DNA of 64,000 nt, taken from NCBI RefSeq assembly GCF_003665095.1, contig NZ_RCHV01000002.1, positions 6,018,501 to 6,082,500 on the forward strand, written 5' to 3'. The notes under the pieces were generated by a model. It had not been told where the DNA came from. It did no database searches and saw nothing but the letters and a program-made list of their open reading frames with translations. This DNA is from Streptomyces sp. Z26 (GTDB lineage Bacteria; Actinomycetota; Actinomycetes; Streptomycetales; Streptomycetaceae). The translations under genes were made by a program, and so were the position numbers. Shown here piece by piece: positions 17,094-24,977 of this stretch (within the stretch, counting starts at the first letter, position 1; every line of letters begins with the position of its first letter).

Positions 17094-17610
17094 GCGTTTC
17101 CCTCCTGCGTATGAACGGGTTACAGGGTCGATCCTGCCTCTCCCGGCGTCGCGGCGCACGGCGTGACGCGCCGCGGGCGCGTGAGGAGCGGCACGCGGTG
17201 CCCGCCGTACCCGGACGGTCGTCCCAAGTCGGACACGCGATGCCGGGCGGACGATTCCGGATACGCGGTCAAGTGCCGGGACGCGGCGGTGGTTTCGGCT
17301 CCCGGCCCGCCGCTCCCGGGTACGGGTGCCCCCGGTGGGGCACCCTTCCGGGTACGCCTGCCCGGCCGCCGGCACCACCGTCCCCGCGCTCAGGGGCCGA
17401 CACGGCGTTCGCCCCCCCCGTACGCCGAGTCGCCGCCACACGCGGGGCGTTGGCCGGGGTCACCGTACGGCCGCCGCTTCCGCCCGGCGCGTACGGCGGC
17501 GGGCGCGCACCGGCCGGGGCGGCGGTACGGAGGGTGGCGACGGACGGTAACCTCGCGGACCATGGCTCGTGCTCGGGGATGTACTCGGGGGATGAAGGTG
17601 AGGAACGCCG
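17094..17610. other. 517-base divergent intergenic region with a hairpin, no gene seen
   Basis: The region lies between the leftward OsmC gene and a rightward membrane-protein gene. It contains a 9-bp perfect hairpin (17324-17345). The open frames that cross it have Arg/Pro/Ala-rich compositions typical of non-coding GC-rich DNA. The stretch from 17540 to 17610 carries the ribosome-binding site of the rightward gene. Confidence 0.6.
17324..17345. repeat. Perfect hairpin GGGTGCCCC/GGGGCACCC
   Basis: Nine-base arms flank a 4-base loop (CGGT). It lies more than 200 bases from either flanking start codon. In a divergent region this shape would suit a terminator of an undetected small transcript or a protein-binding site. 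Confidence 0.55.
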
Positions 17611-18297
17611 ATGACGGCACTCGGTGACGCAGAAGGCGACGGCGCGGACGCGGGAAGCGGCACGGACGGCGGCGGAGGCGGCGGTACGGCCGGGGGCGCG
17701 GCGGTCGCCGCCGTCGCGGACACCGCGAAGCCCGCGCGGTCGGACGCGGAGTCCCCGCCCGCACCGGCCAAGGCGGCCGCCGCGCCCGTCCAGGGCGCCG
17801 CGCCCGACGGCGCGGGTGCCGGGCCCGACGCGGGACGGGACCGCGAGGCCGAACTGGACACGCACGCGGACCTCGACCCCGAGGCCGACCCGGACCCCGA
17901 CGCCGACCCCGGCGAGGAGGCCGACGCCGGATACGTGGACGACCCGGACAGCGACGGCGACGCGGAGTACGACGACGAGGACGCGTACGGGCCCGACGAG
18001 GCGCTCGACGACGCGGGCGAGCCCGAGCCCAGACCGGGCATGACGCCCCGTCAGGCGCGCCAGGTCCGCGCCGTGACTTCCGGCGTGGTGATGGCGGCCG
18101 TCGGCGCGGTGCTCGTCGTCCGGCTCCGGGACACGCCGTCGCTGCTGACCGTCGCCCTCTACGGCGTCGCGCTGATCCTGTCCGGCACCGCCATCGTGCT
18201 CAGCCGCCGAGGCCGTACGCGGCTCGCGACGGCCGTGCTCGGCTCCGGTTTCGTGGCGGTCGCGCTGGCCGAGCAGCTGGCCCCGAGCGGGAGTTGA
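17611..18297 (+). CDS. Acidic-N-terminal membrane protein of unknown function
   Basis: The 228-residue protein is not one I recognise by function. The first 140 residues are low-complexity, first Gly/Ala-rich and then strongly acidic (many Asp/Glu, for example DPEADPDPDADPGEEAD). Three hydrophobic segments follow at about residues 150-167, 175-191 and 203-219. The layout suggests a small membrane anchor with a disordered cytoplasmic tail. Start ATG 17611 has GAGGAA five bases before it. Orthologues of this general plan are common in Streptomyces, but no role can be stated. Confidence 0.7.
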   Translation: MTALGDAEGDGADAGSGTDGGGGGGTAGGAAVAAVADTAKPARSDAESPPAPAKAAAAPVQGAAPDGAGAGPDAGRDREAELDTHADLDPEADPDPDADPGEEADAGYVDDPDSDGDAEYDDEDAYGPDEALDDAGEPEPRPGMTPRQARQVRAVTSGVVMAAVGAVLVVRLRDTPSLLTVALYGVALILSGTAIVLSRRGRTRLATAVLGSGFVAVALAEQLAPSGS

Positions 18298-18423
18298 GCC
18301 CGGGGCGCGGGGAGCGGGCATGGTTCTTCGGTGTCCGGTCGTACCGGCCGTACGGGCGTTCCGACGGGCGGGTCCCGTCGTGGGCCTGGCAGCGCGCCGG
18401 GGGATCGCCTAGGTTCCTGGTCC

Positions 18424-19620
18424 ATGACTGCTGACCGGTCCACCACGGCCGAAGGGCCCGCGACGGCCCAGGGAAACGTACGGCGTACGGGTGGCGCACG
18501 GCGTACGGGCCGCGTGCTGCCCGCCGTCGTCTGCGCGGCGGCGCTGGCCGCGACGCTCGGCGCCGGACCGGCGCGGGCGGCACAGGACCCGGACGCGGAG
18601 CGGCAGTCGGGGCAGCGTACGGCGGCGGCCCTGCACCGGGGCGGCGCCGGATGGTCCCTCAAGGACACCGGCTCGGACGCCCGCTTCCGCGGCCTCGACG
18701 CCGTGAGCCGCGACACCGCCTGGCTGGCCGGCAGCGGCGGCACCGTCCTCCTCACCCGCGACGGCGGGCGCGCCTGGCGGGACGTGTCGCCGCCGGGCGC
18801 GGGCGAGCTGGAGTTCCGCGACGTCCAGGCGTTCGGCGCGCGCGGCGCCGTCGTCCTGGCCATCGGGCCGGGGGAGGAGTCGCGGGTGTTCCGTACGGAG
18901 GACGCGGGAGCGTCCTGGACGGAGACCTTCCGCAACGACACCCCCGAAGCCTTCTACAACTGCCTCACCTTCTTCGACCGCGACAACGGGCTGGCCGTGA
19001 GCGACCCCGTCGACGGCCGGTTCCGCGTCCTGTCCACGGCGGACGGCGGCCGCGGCTGGCGGGTGCTGCCCGCCGACGGGATGCCGCCCGCGCTGGCGGG
19101 CGAGGCGAACTTCGCCGCCAGCGGCCAGTGCCTCGTCAGCAACGGCAGCCGCGACGTGTGGCTGGCGACCGGCGGCGCCGGGAAGGCCCGCGTCCTGCAC
19201 TCCGCCGACCGGGGACGGCACTGGACGGCGACCGACGCGCCGCTCCCGGCGAGCGCCCCGGAACGCGGCGTGTTCGGCCTCGCGTTCCGCGACACGCGCC
19301 ACGGGCTGGCCGTCGGCGGCGACTTCCGGCCCGGCGAACGCTCCCCGCACGCCTCGGCGGTGACCCGCGACGGCGGCGGCCCGTGGACGGAGAGCACCCG
19401 TCCGGTGCCCGAGTACCGTTCCGGCGTCGCGTGGCTGCCGCACACCCGGAGCGCCGCCCTGGCCGTCGGCCCGACCGGCACCGACGTGACCCTCGACGGG
19501 GGCCGCGCGTGGCGGACGGTGGACGGCGGTTCGTACGACACGGTGGACTGCGCGCCCGACCTCGGCTGCTGGGCGGCGGGCGAGAAGGGCCGCGCCGCCC
19601 GCCTGCAACTCCACCCCTGA
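18424..19620 (+). CDS. Secreted BNR/YCF48-like beta-propeller protein
   Basis: The 398-residue protein has a signal peptide after an unusually long N-region (hydrophobic residues about 36-53, then Ala-rich cleavage region GPARAAQDP). The mature part holds repeats of the BNR/photosystem II stability factor-like type, each with an Asp-box-like turn such as TRDGGRAWRDVS, TEDAGASWTETF, TADGGRGWRVLP and SADRGRHWTATD. That is consistent with a six- or seven-bladed propeller. Streptomyces relatives are annotated as oxidoreductases or glycosyl hydrolases, without strong evidence. The upstream ribosome-binding site is weak. It is a single gene. Confidence 0.75.
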   Translation: MTADRSTTAEGPATAQGNVRRTGGARRTGRVLPAVVCAAALAATLGAGPARAAQDPDAERQSGQRTAAALHRGGAGWSLKDTGSDARFRGLDAVSRDTAWLAGSGGTVLLTRDGGRAWRDVSPPGAGELEFRDVQAFGARGAVVLAIGPGEESRVFRTEDAGASWTETFRNDTPEAFYNCLTFFDRDNGLAVSDPVDGRFRVLSTADGGRGWRVLPADGMPPALAGEANFAASGQCLVSNGSRDVWLATGGAGKARVLHSADRGRHWTATDAPLPASAPERGVFGLAFRDTRHGLAVGGDFRPGERSPHASAVTRDGGGPWTESTRPVPEYRSGVAWLPHTRSAALAVGPTGTDVTLDGGRAWRTVDGGSYDTVDCAPDLGCWAAGEKGRAARLQLHP

Positions 19621-19766
19621 CCACCCCGCGCCGCCCGTACGCCGGCCGTTCCCGCACGCCGCGCTCCACGCGGAGCGGCCCCGCCAGGGTGACAGCCTCG
19701 GCCGGAGAGGGAACGATGTCAGTAGGGCCTGTTATCACTGAGGTCATCGACCAAGGGGAGCCCAGC

Positions 19767-19967
19767 ATGCAGACCACAGCACAGCCCACGGTGATCCACC
19801 GGACCCCCGAGCAGTTACGTGCGCAGCGTCAACGGCTGCTCGACGCGGTCCACATGACCCATGATCAACTCCGCGAACGAGCGGAGACCTACAGCCTCAG
19901 CATGGAAGAACTCGACGTGTGGCACACCATCGAAGGGATCGACTACCTTCTCGAAGGTGACTGCTGA
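19767..19967 (+). CDS. Small helical protein with a TTA codon, first of a two-gene unit
   Basis: I do not recognise this protein. From ATG 19767 (AAGGGGAG seven bases upstream) it has 66 residues, almost all predicted helix: TPEQLRAQRQRLLDAV and HDQLRERAETYSLSMEELD. An in-frame ATG at 19716 with GGAGAGG would add 17 residues. A TTA leucine codon occurs at 19815-19817, the only one I found in the window. In Streptomyces such a codon makes translation depend on the developmental tRNA encoded by bldA. Base composition is clearly less GC-rich than the neighbours. It overlaps the next gene by 11 bases, an arrangement also common in toxin-antitoxin pairs. Confidence 0.6.
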   Translation: MQTTAQPTVIHRTPEQLRAQRQRLLDAVHMTHDQLRERAETYSLSMEELDVWHTIEGIDYLLEGDC

Positions 19968-20280
19968 CGAGGCGCCGTCTCGTAAGCTGCCCAAGCTCTC
20001 CGAGATGCACCTCCCCGTCGGTGGCCACCGCATGCGTCCGGCCCTCGAGGACGTACTCCTCTTCCTCCAACGCGAGTTCGCCATCGACACCGCACAGGGC
20101 TGGAGAGCCGTCCTCGACGAACACCTCTGCAACTGGCGTGACCTGCAACTCAAGTCCGCGGTCCGCGACAACCCCGAAGCAGCCGCTGAAGTCCTCCGAC
20201 TCCTCGGCTACCAGGTCAGGTCGCCGACGGTGGTCGCACCGAGAAGCGACCCCGACAGGAACAAGCTGTACTGGCCGTAG
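19957..20280 (+). CDS. Small protein of unknown function, second of a two-gene unit
   Basis: This 107-residue protein is not recognised. The GTG at 19957 overlaps the end of the preceding small gene by 11 bases, so the two are probably coupled. The sequence is mixed helical with conserved-looking blocks MRPALEDVLLFLQREF and WRDLQLKSAVRDNPEAAAEV, and has no signal peptide or membrane segment. Like its partner it is less GC-rich than surrounding genes. The pair could be an antitoxin/toxin-like module or a horizontally acquired regulatory unit. No catalytic motif supports a specific activity. Confidence 0.55.
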   Translation: MTADEAPSRKLPKLSEMHLPVGGHRMRPALEDVLLFLQREFAIDTAQGWRAVLDEHLCNWRDLQLKSAVRDNPEAAAEVLRLLGYQVRSPTVVAPRSDPDRNKLYWP

Positions 20281-20474
20281 GCCACGTGCCGTAGGTCCAG
20301 CCGTCGGGTTCGTCGAAGCGCGGGCCTCGCCGCTGACTGCGATCCGTCTCGTATCGTGCCGCGCTGTGCTTGCCGCTGCTCGTCGTCGAGGGCCCACAGG
20401 TCGCGGCGGTGGCCGGGTGTCGGCGGTACGCGGACGGTGCGTACGGCACCGGTCGCGCGCGGGATACTGGGTGG

Positions 20475-21287
20475 ATGGATACCGCCGCCGTCGACGCGTA
20501 CCTCGCCCGTATCGGTGCCGATCGCCCCGCCGCCGCCGACGCGGAGGCGCTGCGGGTGCTGCACCGCCGTCACCTGACAGCCGTTCCCTTCGAGAACCTG
20601 TCGATCCATCTCGGCCAGGACATCGTCCTCGACGAACGGCCGCTTCTCGCCAAGATCGTCGACGATCGCCGGGGCGGTTTCTGCTACGAGGTGAACGGCA
20701 CGTTCGCCGCCCTGCTCCGCGCCCTGGGCTACGGCGTCGACCTGCTGGCCGCGCGCCCCTACGCGGGCAAGCGGCTGGCCGTGCCGTACAGCCACATGGC
20801 GCTGCGCGTACGGACCGTGGACGGGTCGGTGTGGCTGGCCGACGTCGGGTTCGGCAAGCACAGCGAGTACCCGCTGCTGCTCGACGCGGAGGGTGAACAG
20901 CCGGACCCCGGGGGCGTGTTCCGGATCGTCCCGGCCGCGGACGGCGACCTGGACGTGCTGCGGGACGGCGAGCCCGAGTACCTGCTCGACACCCGCCCCC
21001 GCGCGCTCGCGGACTTCGAGGCGGGGTGCTGGTACAACCGCACCTCGCCCGACTCGCACTTCACCGGCTCCCTGGTGTGCTCGCGGCTCACGGAGGACGG
21101 CGGGCGGCGTACGCTCAGCGGCCGCCTGCTCGTGACGACGAGTGCCCGAGGGGCGCGTACGGAACGGGAGTTGGCGGCGGACGAGGTGCTGGACGCGTAC
21201 CGTGAGCTGTTCGGCGTCACGCTGGACCGGGAGCCGGTGGTCGTGGACCGCGCGCCGCGCGTCGTGGACCACCCGGCGGGCGCGTGA
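20475..21287 (+). CDS. nat: Arylamine N-acetyltransferase
   Basis: The 270-residue protein carries the full NAT signature. The catalytic triad is Cys70 in RRGGFCYEVN, His107 in YSHMALRV and Asp123 in LADVGFG. The N-terminal HLTAVPFENLSIHLG also matches. NAT moves an acetyl group from acetyl-CoA to arylamines or hydrazines in the cytoplasm, and some actinomycete homologues act in amide formation during antibiotic assembly. The ATG has only a weak upstream GGTGG. The stop overlaps the GTG of the endonuclease V gene by 4 bases, so the two are co-transcribed; a functional link is not obvious. Confidence 0.92.
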   Translation: MDTAAVDAYLARIGADRPAAADAEALRVLHRRHLTAVPFENLSIHLGQDIVLDERPLLAKIVDDRRGGFCYEVNGTFAALLRALGYGVDLLAARPYAGKRLAVPYSHMALRVRTVDGSVWLADVGFGKHSEYPLLLDAEGEQPDPGGVFRIVPAADGDLDVLRDGEPEYLLDTRPRALADFEAGCWYNRTSPDSHFTGSLVCSRLTEDGGRRTLSGRLLVTTSARGARTERELAADEVLDAYRELFGVTLDREPVVVDRAPRVVDHPAGA

Positions 21288-22066
21288 GCGGGACCGCCGA
21301 GGCCCCGGAAGCCGCCGTGACGCCTGGGGCCGCCGCGACACCCGGGGCCGCCGGTGCGGTCGCGCGCAGCGGGCCGTGGCCGGTCACCGAGGCGGAGGCG
21401 CGGGCCGTGCAGGAGGAGTTGCGGGCCCGGGTCGAACGGGCCGACCACGCGCCGCCGCCCGGCACTCCCGGCACGCTGCTGGCCGGGGTCGACGTGGCCT
21501 ACGACGACGCGCACGACACCGTCGCCGCCGCGGCCGTCGTCCTGGACGGCGCCACGCACGAGGTCGTCGCGCGGGCCACGGAGTGCGCGCGGGTGCCGTT
21601 CCCGTACGTGCCCGGGCTGCTGGCCTTCCGCGAACTCCCCGCCGTACTGGTCGCGTTGGAACGCCTCGACCGCGTACCCGACCTGGTCGTCTGCGACGGC
21701 TACGGCCTCGCGCACCCCCGCCGCCTCGGCCTCGCCAGCCACCTCGGGGTGCTGACCGGGCTGCCGACGATCGGCGTGGCCAAGACCCCGTTCCGCTACC
21801 GGCACGGGCCGGTCGGCGCGGTACGGGGTGACGGCGCGCCGCTGCTGGACGGTACGGAGGAGGTGGGGCGCGCGCTCCGTACGCGGGAGGGCGTACGGCC
21901 GGTCTACGTGTCCGTCGGCCACCGCGTCGGGCTCGACTCCGCCTGCGCCCACACCCTCGACCTGGCACGCCGCTACCGCCTGCCGGAGACGACCCGGCGG
22001 GCCGACGCCCTGTGCCGGGCGGCGCTGCGCGAGGCGCTGGAGGACGCGGGGCGCGCCGGGCACTGA
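21284..22066 (+). CDS. nfi: Endonuclease V (deoxyinosine 3'-endonuclease)
   Basis: The 260-residue protein has all landmarks of endonuclease V: Asp70 in LAGVDVAYDD, the PYVPGLLAFRELP motif with Glu116, and Asp138 in CDGYGLAHPRRLGLASHLG, the metal-binding catalytic residues. An Ala/Pro-rich extension of about 30 residues precedes the core and is probably disordered. The enzyme nicks DNA one base 3' of deaminated adenine to start repair, and some also cut inosine-containing RNA. Its GTG start overlaps the stop of the NAT gene. Confidence 0.93.
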   Translation: MSGTAEAPEAAVTPGAAATPGAAGAVARSGPWPVTEAEARAVQEELRARVERADHAPPPGTPGTLLAGVDVAYDDAHDTVAAAAVVLDGATHEVVARATECARVPFPYVPGLLAFRELPAVLVALERLDRVPDLVVCDGYGLAHPRRLGLASHLGVLTGLPTIGVAKTPFRYRHGPVGAVRGDGAPLLDGTEEVGRALRTREGVRPVYVSVGHRVGLDSACAHTLDLARRYRLPETTRRADALCRAALREALEDAGRAGH

Positions 22067-22069
22067 CCC

Positions 22070-22085
22070 CGGCGGCACACCGCCG
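22070..22085 (+). terminator. Short hairpin after endonuclease V
   Basis: CGGCGG and CCGCCG (six pairs, four-base loop) lie 3 bases after the stop. The stem is short, so this is a weak candidate, but it is placed correctly between convergent genes. Confidence 0.35.
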
Positions 22086-22242
22086 AACCGGCCGGGCGGG
22101 AACGGGTGTCGGACCACGGGACCCTCCCCGGCGCCGCCGGGTACGTTCCGCCCCTGACCGGCACACGCAGGCGGGCCCTCGGGGTGGTCGCCGTACGCGC
22201 CCGCCTGGGCGAGGAGTCGGAAGGCGCGCCGCCGGACACCAC

Positions 22243-23433
22243 CTACGCGTGCGACTCCGCGTCCGGCTGACGCGCCACCGGCCGTCCCAGCCGCCGCATG
22301 CCGGGGGCGCAGCGCTCCCGCAGCTCCGCCAGCTCCTCCGGCGGCAGCCGCAGCGCGGCGCCGCGCCGGGCGCCGTGGAGCAGCGCGGCGCCCCGCTCCA
22401 GCCAGTCGGGGTACGGCTCCACCCCGGCGAACGTCGCCAGCCGCGCCAACTCCTCGCGTGGCGTGGCGACCAGGCCCTCGTACGACAGCCGGGTACGCCG
22501 GTCCGGCGGCAGCTCGGCGAGGAGGTCCTCACCCTCGACGACCAGTTCGGACCAGAGGGCGCCGAACCCGGTGACCGGCAGGGGTCGTTCGAGGAGGAGG
22601 GCGGGGTCGAAGCGTTCGCTGAGGACCTCGGCGAGTTCGGGCGGCAGCGTCCGGACCAGTTCGGGGGTGAGCTCCGAGAAGCGGCGCGTGCCGGTGCGCC
22701 GGAAGATCTCGCGGAGGACCGCGATCGAGCGGTAGCCGACATGACGGCTCATCGACACGGCGCAGTCGGGGCCGTCGCGATGGAGGTGCGCGAACCGCGC
22801 GTGCGGGAAGGCGGCGCGCAGCCTGGGCACCGCCTGGAGGGAGTACCCGGAGCGTTCGACGACGGCGCGGCCACCGCCGAACCGCGCGCCGAGCAGCGCG
22901 AACAACGCCTCGTACTGCCGCGCCGCGGGCCGGCGCGGCAGGCGGCGGATCTCCGGCTCCAGGGCGTCGAACGCGGCGTCCACGTCGGCCGGGTCCACGT
23001 GCGCCGCGTCGGCGCCCGCCGCCTCCGCGTCGCCCCCGCCGCCTCCGGCGCCGCTCCCGCCCGTGGCGCCCGTGCCGTTGCCGGGCGCGGAACCGGCCAC
23101 CAGGTGCGGCAGGACCATCAGGCAGAGCGCGGGGATGCCGGTGGTGTCCGCCGCGTAACGGCCGCCGCGCAGGCGGTTGTAGAGGAACTCGGGGAGCGGC
23201 ACGCCGCTGCGCGTCATCCCGTCGAAGAAGTGGTTGGGCTCGGCCAGCACCCGCCAGAACTCCTCGCCCGACAGCGGCTCCTGGGGAGTCGAGTGGTCGC
23301 TGAGGGAGGCGAACATCTCGTTCAGGCTGAGCACGTCCGGGTGCAGGTTCAGCACGCGGGACAGTGCGGTCGAGCCGCTGCGCCCGGTGCCGACGACGAA
23401 GGTCAGGGGCCGTACGCCCGCGTACTCGTCCAC
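22243..23433 (-). CDS. Sulfotransferase family protein
   Basis: The 396-residue protein starts with the PAPS 5'-phosphosulfate-binding loop (TFVVGTGRSGSTALSRVL), followed by the typical HPDVLSLNEMF segment. A second motif region (FAHLHRDGPDCAVSMSRHVG) corresponds to the 3'-phosphate-binding site (RDGxDxxxS). Sulfotransferases move sulfate from PAPS to hydroxyl or amine groups of sugars, lipids or small molecules. There is a Gly/Ala-rich insertion around residues 115-145. It starts with GTG after a poor ribosome-binding site and stands alone, so the acceptor is unknown. Confidence 0.82.
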   Translation of the reverse strand: MDEYAGVRPLTFVVGTGRSGSTALSRVLNLHPDVLSLNEMFASLSDHSTPQEPLSGEEFWRVLAEPNHFFDGMTRSGVPLPEFLYNRLRGGRYAADTTGIPALCLMVLPHLVAGSAPGNGTGATGGSGAGGGGGDAEAAGADAAHVDPADVDAAFDALEPEIRRLPRRPAARQYEALFALLGARFGGGRAVVERSGYSLQAVPRLRAAFPHARFAHLHRDGPDCAVSMSRHVGYRSIAVLREIFRRTGTRRFSELTPELVRTLPPELAEVLSERFDPALLLERPLPVTGFGALWSELVVEGEDLLAELPPDRRTRLSYEGLVATPREELARLATFAGVEPYPDWLERGAALLHGARRGAALRLPPEELAELRERCAPGMRRLGRPVARQPDAESHA

Positions 23434-23657
23434 GCCACCCGCTCCGCTCGCCGTCCCGTCGCCCGTACGGGCGCCCGCCCACCGCGCCGCGCCCGGGGGC
23501 GCCCGGCCGTGCGCGCCCGCCGCCGGACACCGGCCCGTGCGGCCGGTCGTACCAGCGGCGACCGTACCCCACCGGACGTCACCGGCACGGCGCCGACGCC
23601 CGTACGGGCGAGGGCGCGTGCGCGTGTACGGGATCGGTACGGGCGGGGCCCGTACCG

Positions 23658-23981
23658 TCAGGCCGACAGCCGCCGCACCACCGCCACCGGCTCCGTACGG
23701 CCACCGCTCCCACCGCCGTCGGTCGCCGCGTCCGCGCCCGCCGCGAACGCCGCCTCCGCCAGGCTGTCCAGGGACAGCCCCAGCGTGGTGGCGAGCGCCG
23801 CCACCGTGAAGAACGCCGGGGTCGGCGCCCTCCCCGTCTCGATCTTGCGGAGGGTCTCGGCGGAGACCCCGGCGGCGGCCGCGACCTCCACCATGCTCCG
23901 TTCCCCGCGTGCCTGTCGCAGCAGCGTGCCGAACCGCTCGCCCCGCTGCCGCTCCTCCTCGGTCAATCGTGTGCGCACCAT
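23658..23981 (-). CDS. XRE family helix-turn-helix regulator
   Basis: The 107-residue protein has an XRE/Cro-type helix-turn-helix at about residues 16-72 (LLRQARGERSMVEVAAAAG, VSAETLRKIETGRAPTPAF). The C-terminus is short and Gly-rich. It is transcribed divergently from a methionine aminopeptidase gene. A perfect 10-bp palindrome (ATACCGGTAT) lies between them, 14 bases before its own ATG, and is the probable operator. No ribosome-binding site is evident, so the message may be leaderless. Confidence 0.85.
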   Translation of the reverse strand: MVRTRLTEEERQRGERFGTLLRQARGERSMVEVAAAAGVSAETLRKIETGRAPTPAFFTVAALATTLGLSLDSLAEAAFAAGADAATDGGGSGGRTEPVAVVRRLSA

Positions 23982-23994
23982 GAGCGTGATACTA

Positions 23995-24004
23995 ATACCG
24001 GTAT
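23995..24004. promoter_or_regulatory. Palindrome ATACCGGTAT, candidate XRE operator
   Basis: This perfect 10-bp palindrome lies in an AT-richer patch between the divergent XRE and aminopeptidase genes. It is 14 bases from the XRE start and 53 bases from the aminopeptidase start, so it overlaps or adjoins both promoters. Confidence 0.6.
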
Positions 24005-24056
24005 AGAAATTGGGGTCACTCGACCCCCGTCACCCATGCCCGGAGGCAGCAGCACC

Positions 24057-24824
24057 ATGGTGGAGATCAAGACCGACGACGCGCTGGACCTGATGCGCGA
24101 GGCCGGACGCGTGGTGGCCCACGCGCTCGCCGCCACGCGGGAGGCCGCCCGGATCGGCACGACCCTGCGCGAGCTGGACGAGGCGGCGCACGCCGTGCTG
24201 CGCGAGGCGGGCGCCACCTCGCCCTTCCTCGGCTACCAGCCGTCGTTCGCCCCCGTCCCCTTCCCCGCCGTCCTCTGCGTCTCGGTGAACGACGCCGTGC
24301 AGCACGGCATCCCCACCGACTACCGCCTCCGCGACGGCGACGTCGTCAGCGCCGACTGCGGCGCCGAGCTGAACGGCTGGACGGGCGACGCCGCCGACAC
24401 GTTCATCGTCGGCACGCCCCGCCCCGAGGACGAGAAGCTGATCGCCGACACGCGCGCCGCGCTGGAGGCGGGCATCGCGGCGGCCGTCGTCGGCAACCGC
24501 GTCGGGGACATCTCGCACGCGATCGGCACCCGGGCCCGCGCCGGGCGGTACGGGATGCCCGCCGACTTCGGCGGCCACGGCATCGGGCGGCGCATGCACG
24601 AGGACCCGCACGTCGCCAACAGGGGCCGCCCCGGGCGCGGTTACCCGATGCGGCACGGGCTGGCGATCGCCATCGAGCCGATGTTCATGGTGGGCGGCAG
24701 CGACGCGTGCCGTACGGGTGGCGACGGCTGGACGATGTTCACCGCCGACGGCAGCCGCGCGGCGCACATCGAGCACACCATCGCCGTCACGGAGTCGGGC
24801 CCGCGCGTGCTCACGCTGCCCTGA
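24057..24824 (+). CDS. map: Type I methionine aminopeptidase
   Basis: The 255-residue protein is a pita-bread-fold metallopeptidase. Metal ligands are visible in order: Asp in VVSADCGAELNGW, Asp in WTGDAADTF, His in GGHGIGRRMHEDP, Glu in AIEPMFM and Glu in AHIEHTIAV. A His in NDAVQHGIP matches the substrate-binding His. It removes initiator methionine from new proteins. The ATG at 24057 has GGAGG ten bases before it; an in-frame ATG at 24036 is possible. It is not in the secY-adk-map ribosomal cluster, so it is probably a paralogue under XRE control. Confidence 0.88.
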   Translation: MVEIKTDDALDLMREAGRVVAHALAATREAARIGTTLRELDEAAHAVLREAGATSPFLGYQPSFAPVPFPAVLCVSVNDAVQHGIPTDYRLRDGDVVSADCGAELNGWTGDAADTFIVGTPRPEDEKLIADTRAALEAGIAAAVVGNRVGDISHAIGTRARAGRYGMPADFGGHGIGRRMHEDPHVANRGRPGRGYPMRHGLAIAIEPMFMVGGSDACRTGGDGWTMFTADGSRAAHIEHTIAVTESGPRVLTLP

Positions 24825-24934
24825 CCGGGCGCCCCGCGCCGACCCTCTCCCGCCCCACCCGACCCCGTGGCCCCGGACCCGGCCACGGGGCTTGTGGAAC
24901 GTGCGGCACCTTCATAGCATCGCTGGTGTTACAT

Positions 24935-24949
24935 CGTTTGTGTCAAACG
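24935..24949. promoter_or_regulatory. Palindrome CGTTTG-TGT-CAAACG before the beta-oxidation operon
   Basis: Perfect 6-bp arms flank a 3-base spacer, 28 bases upstream of the CaiB-type gene start and in an AT-richer patch that also contains CATAGCAT. It is a good operator candidate for the operon. It differs from the repeat found in front of the neighbouring MerR gene. Confidence 0.5.
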
Positions 24950-24977
24950 GCTTCCGTATCCGACGGCTGGGGTCCCC

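Noticed and set aside
19716..20280. Firm call of the small gene pair as a toxin-antitoxin system
   Set aside because: Size and overlap fit, but neither protein shows a recognisable toxin fold or DNA-binding antitoxin motif, so only the possibility is recorded.
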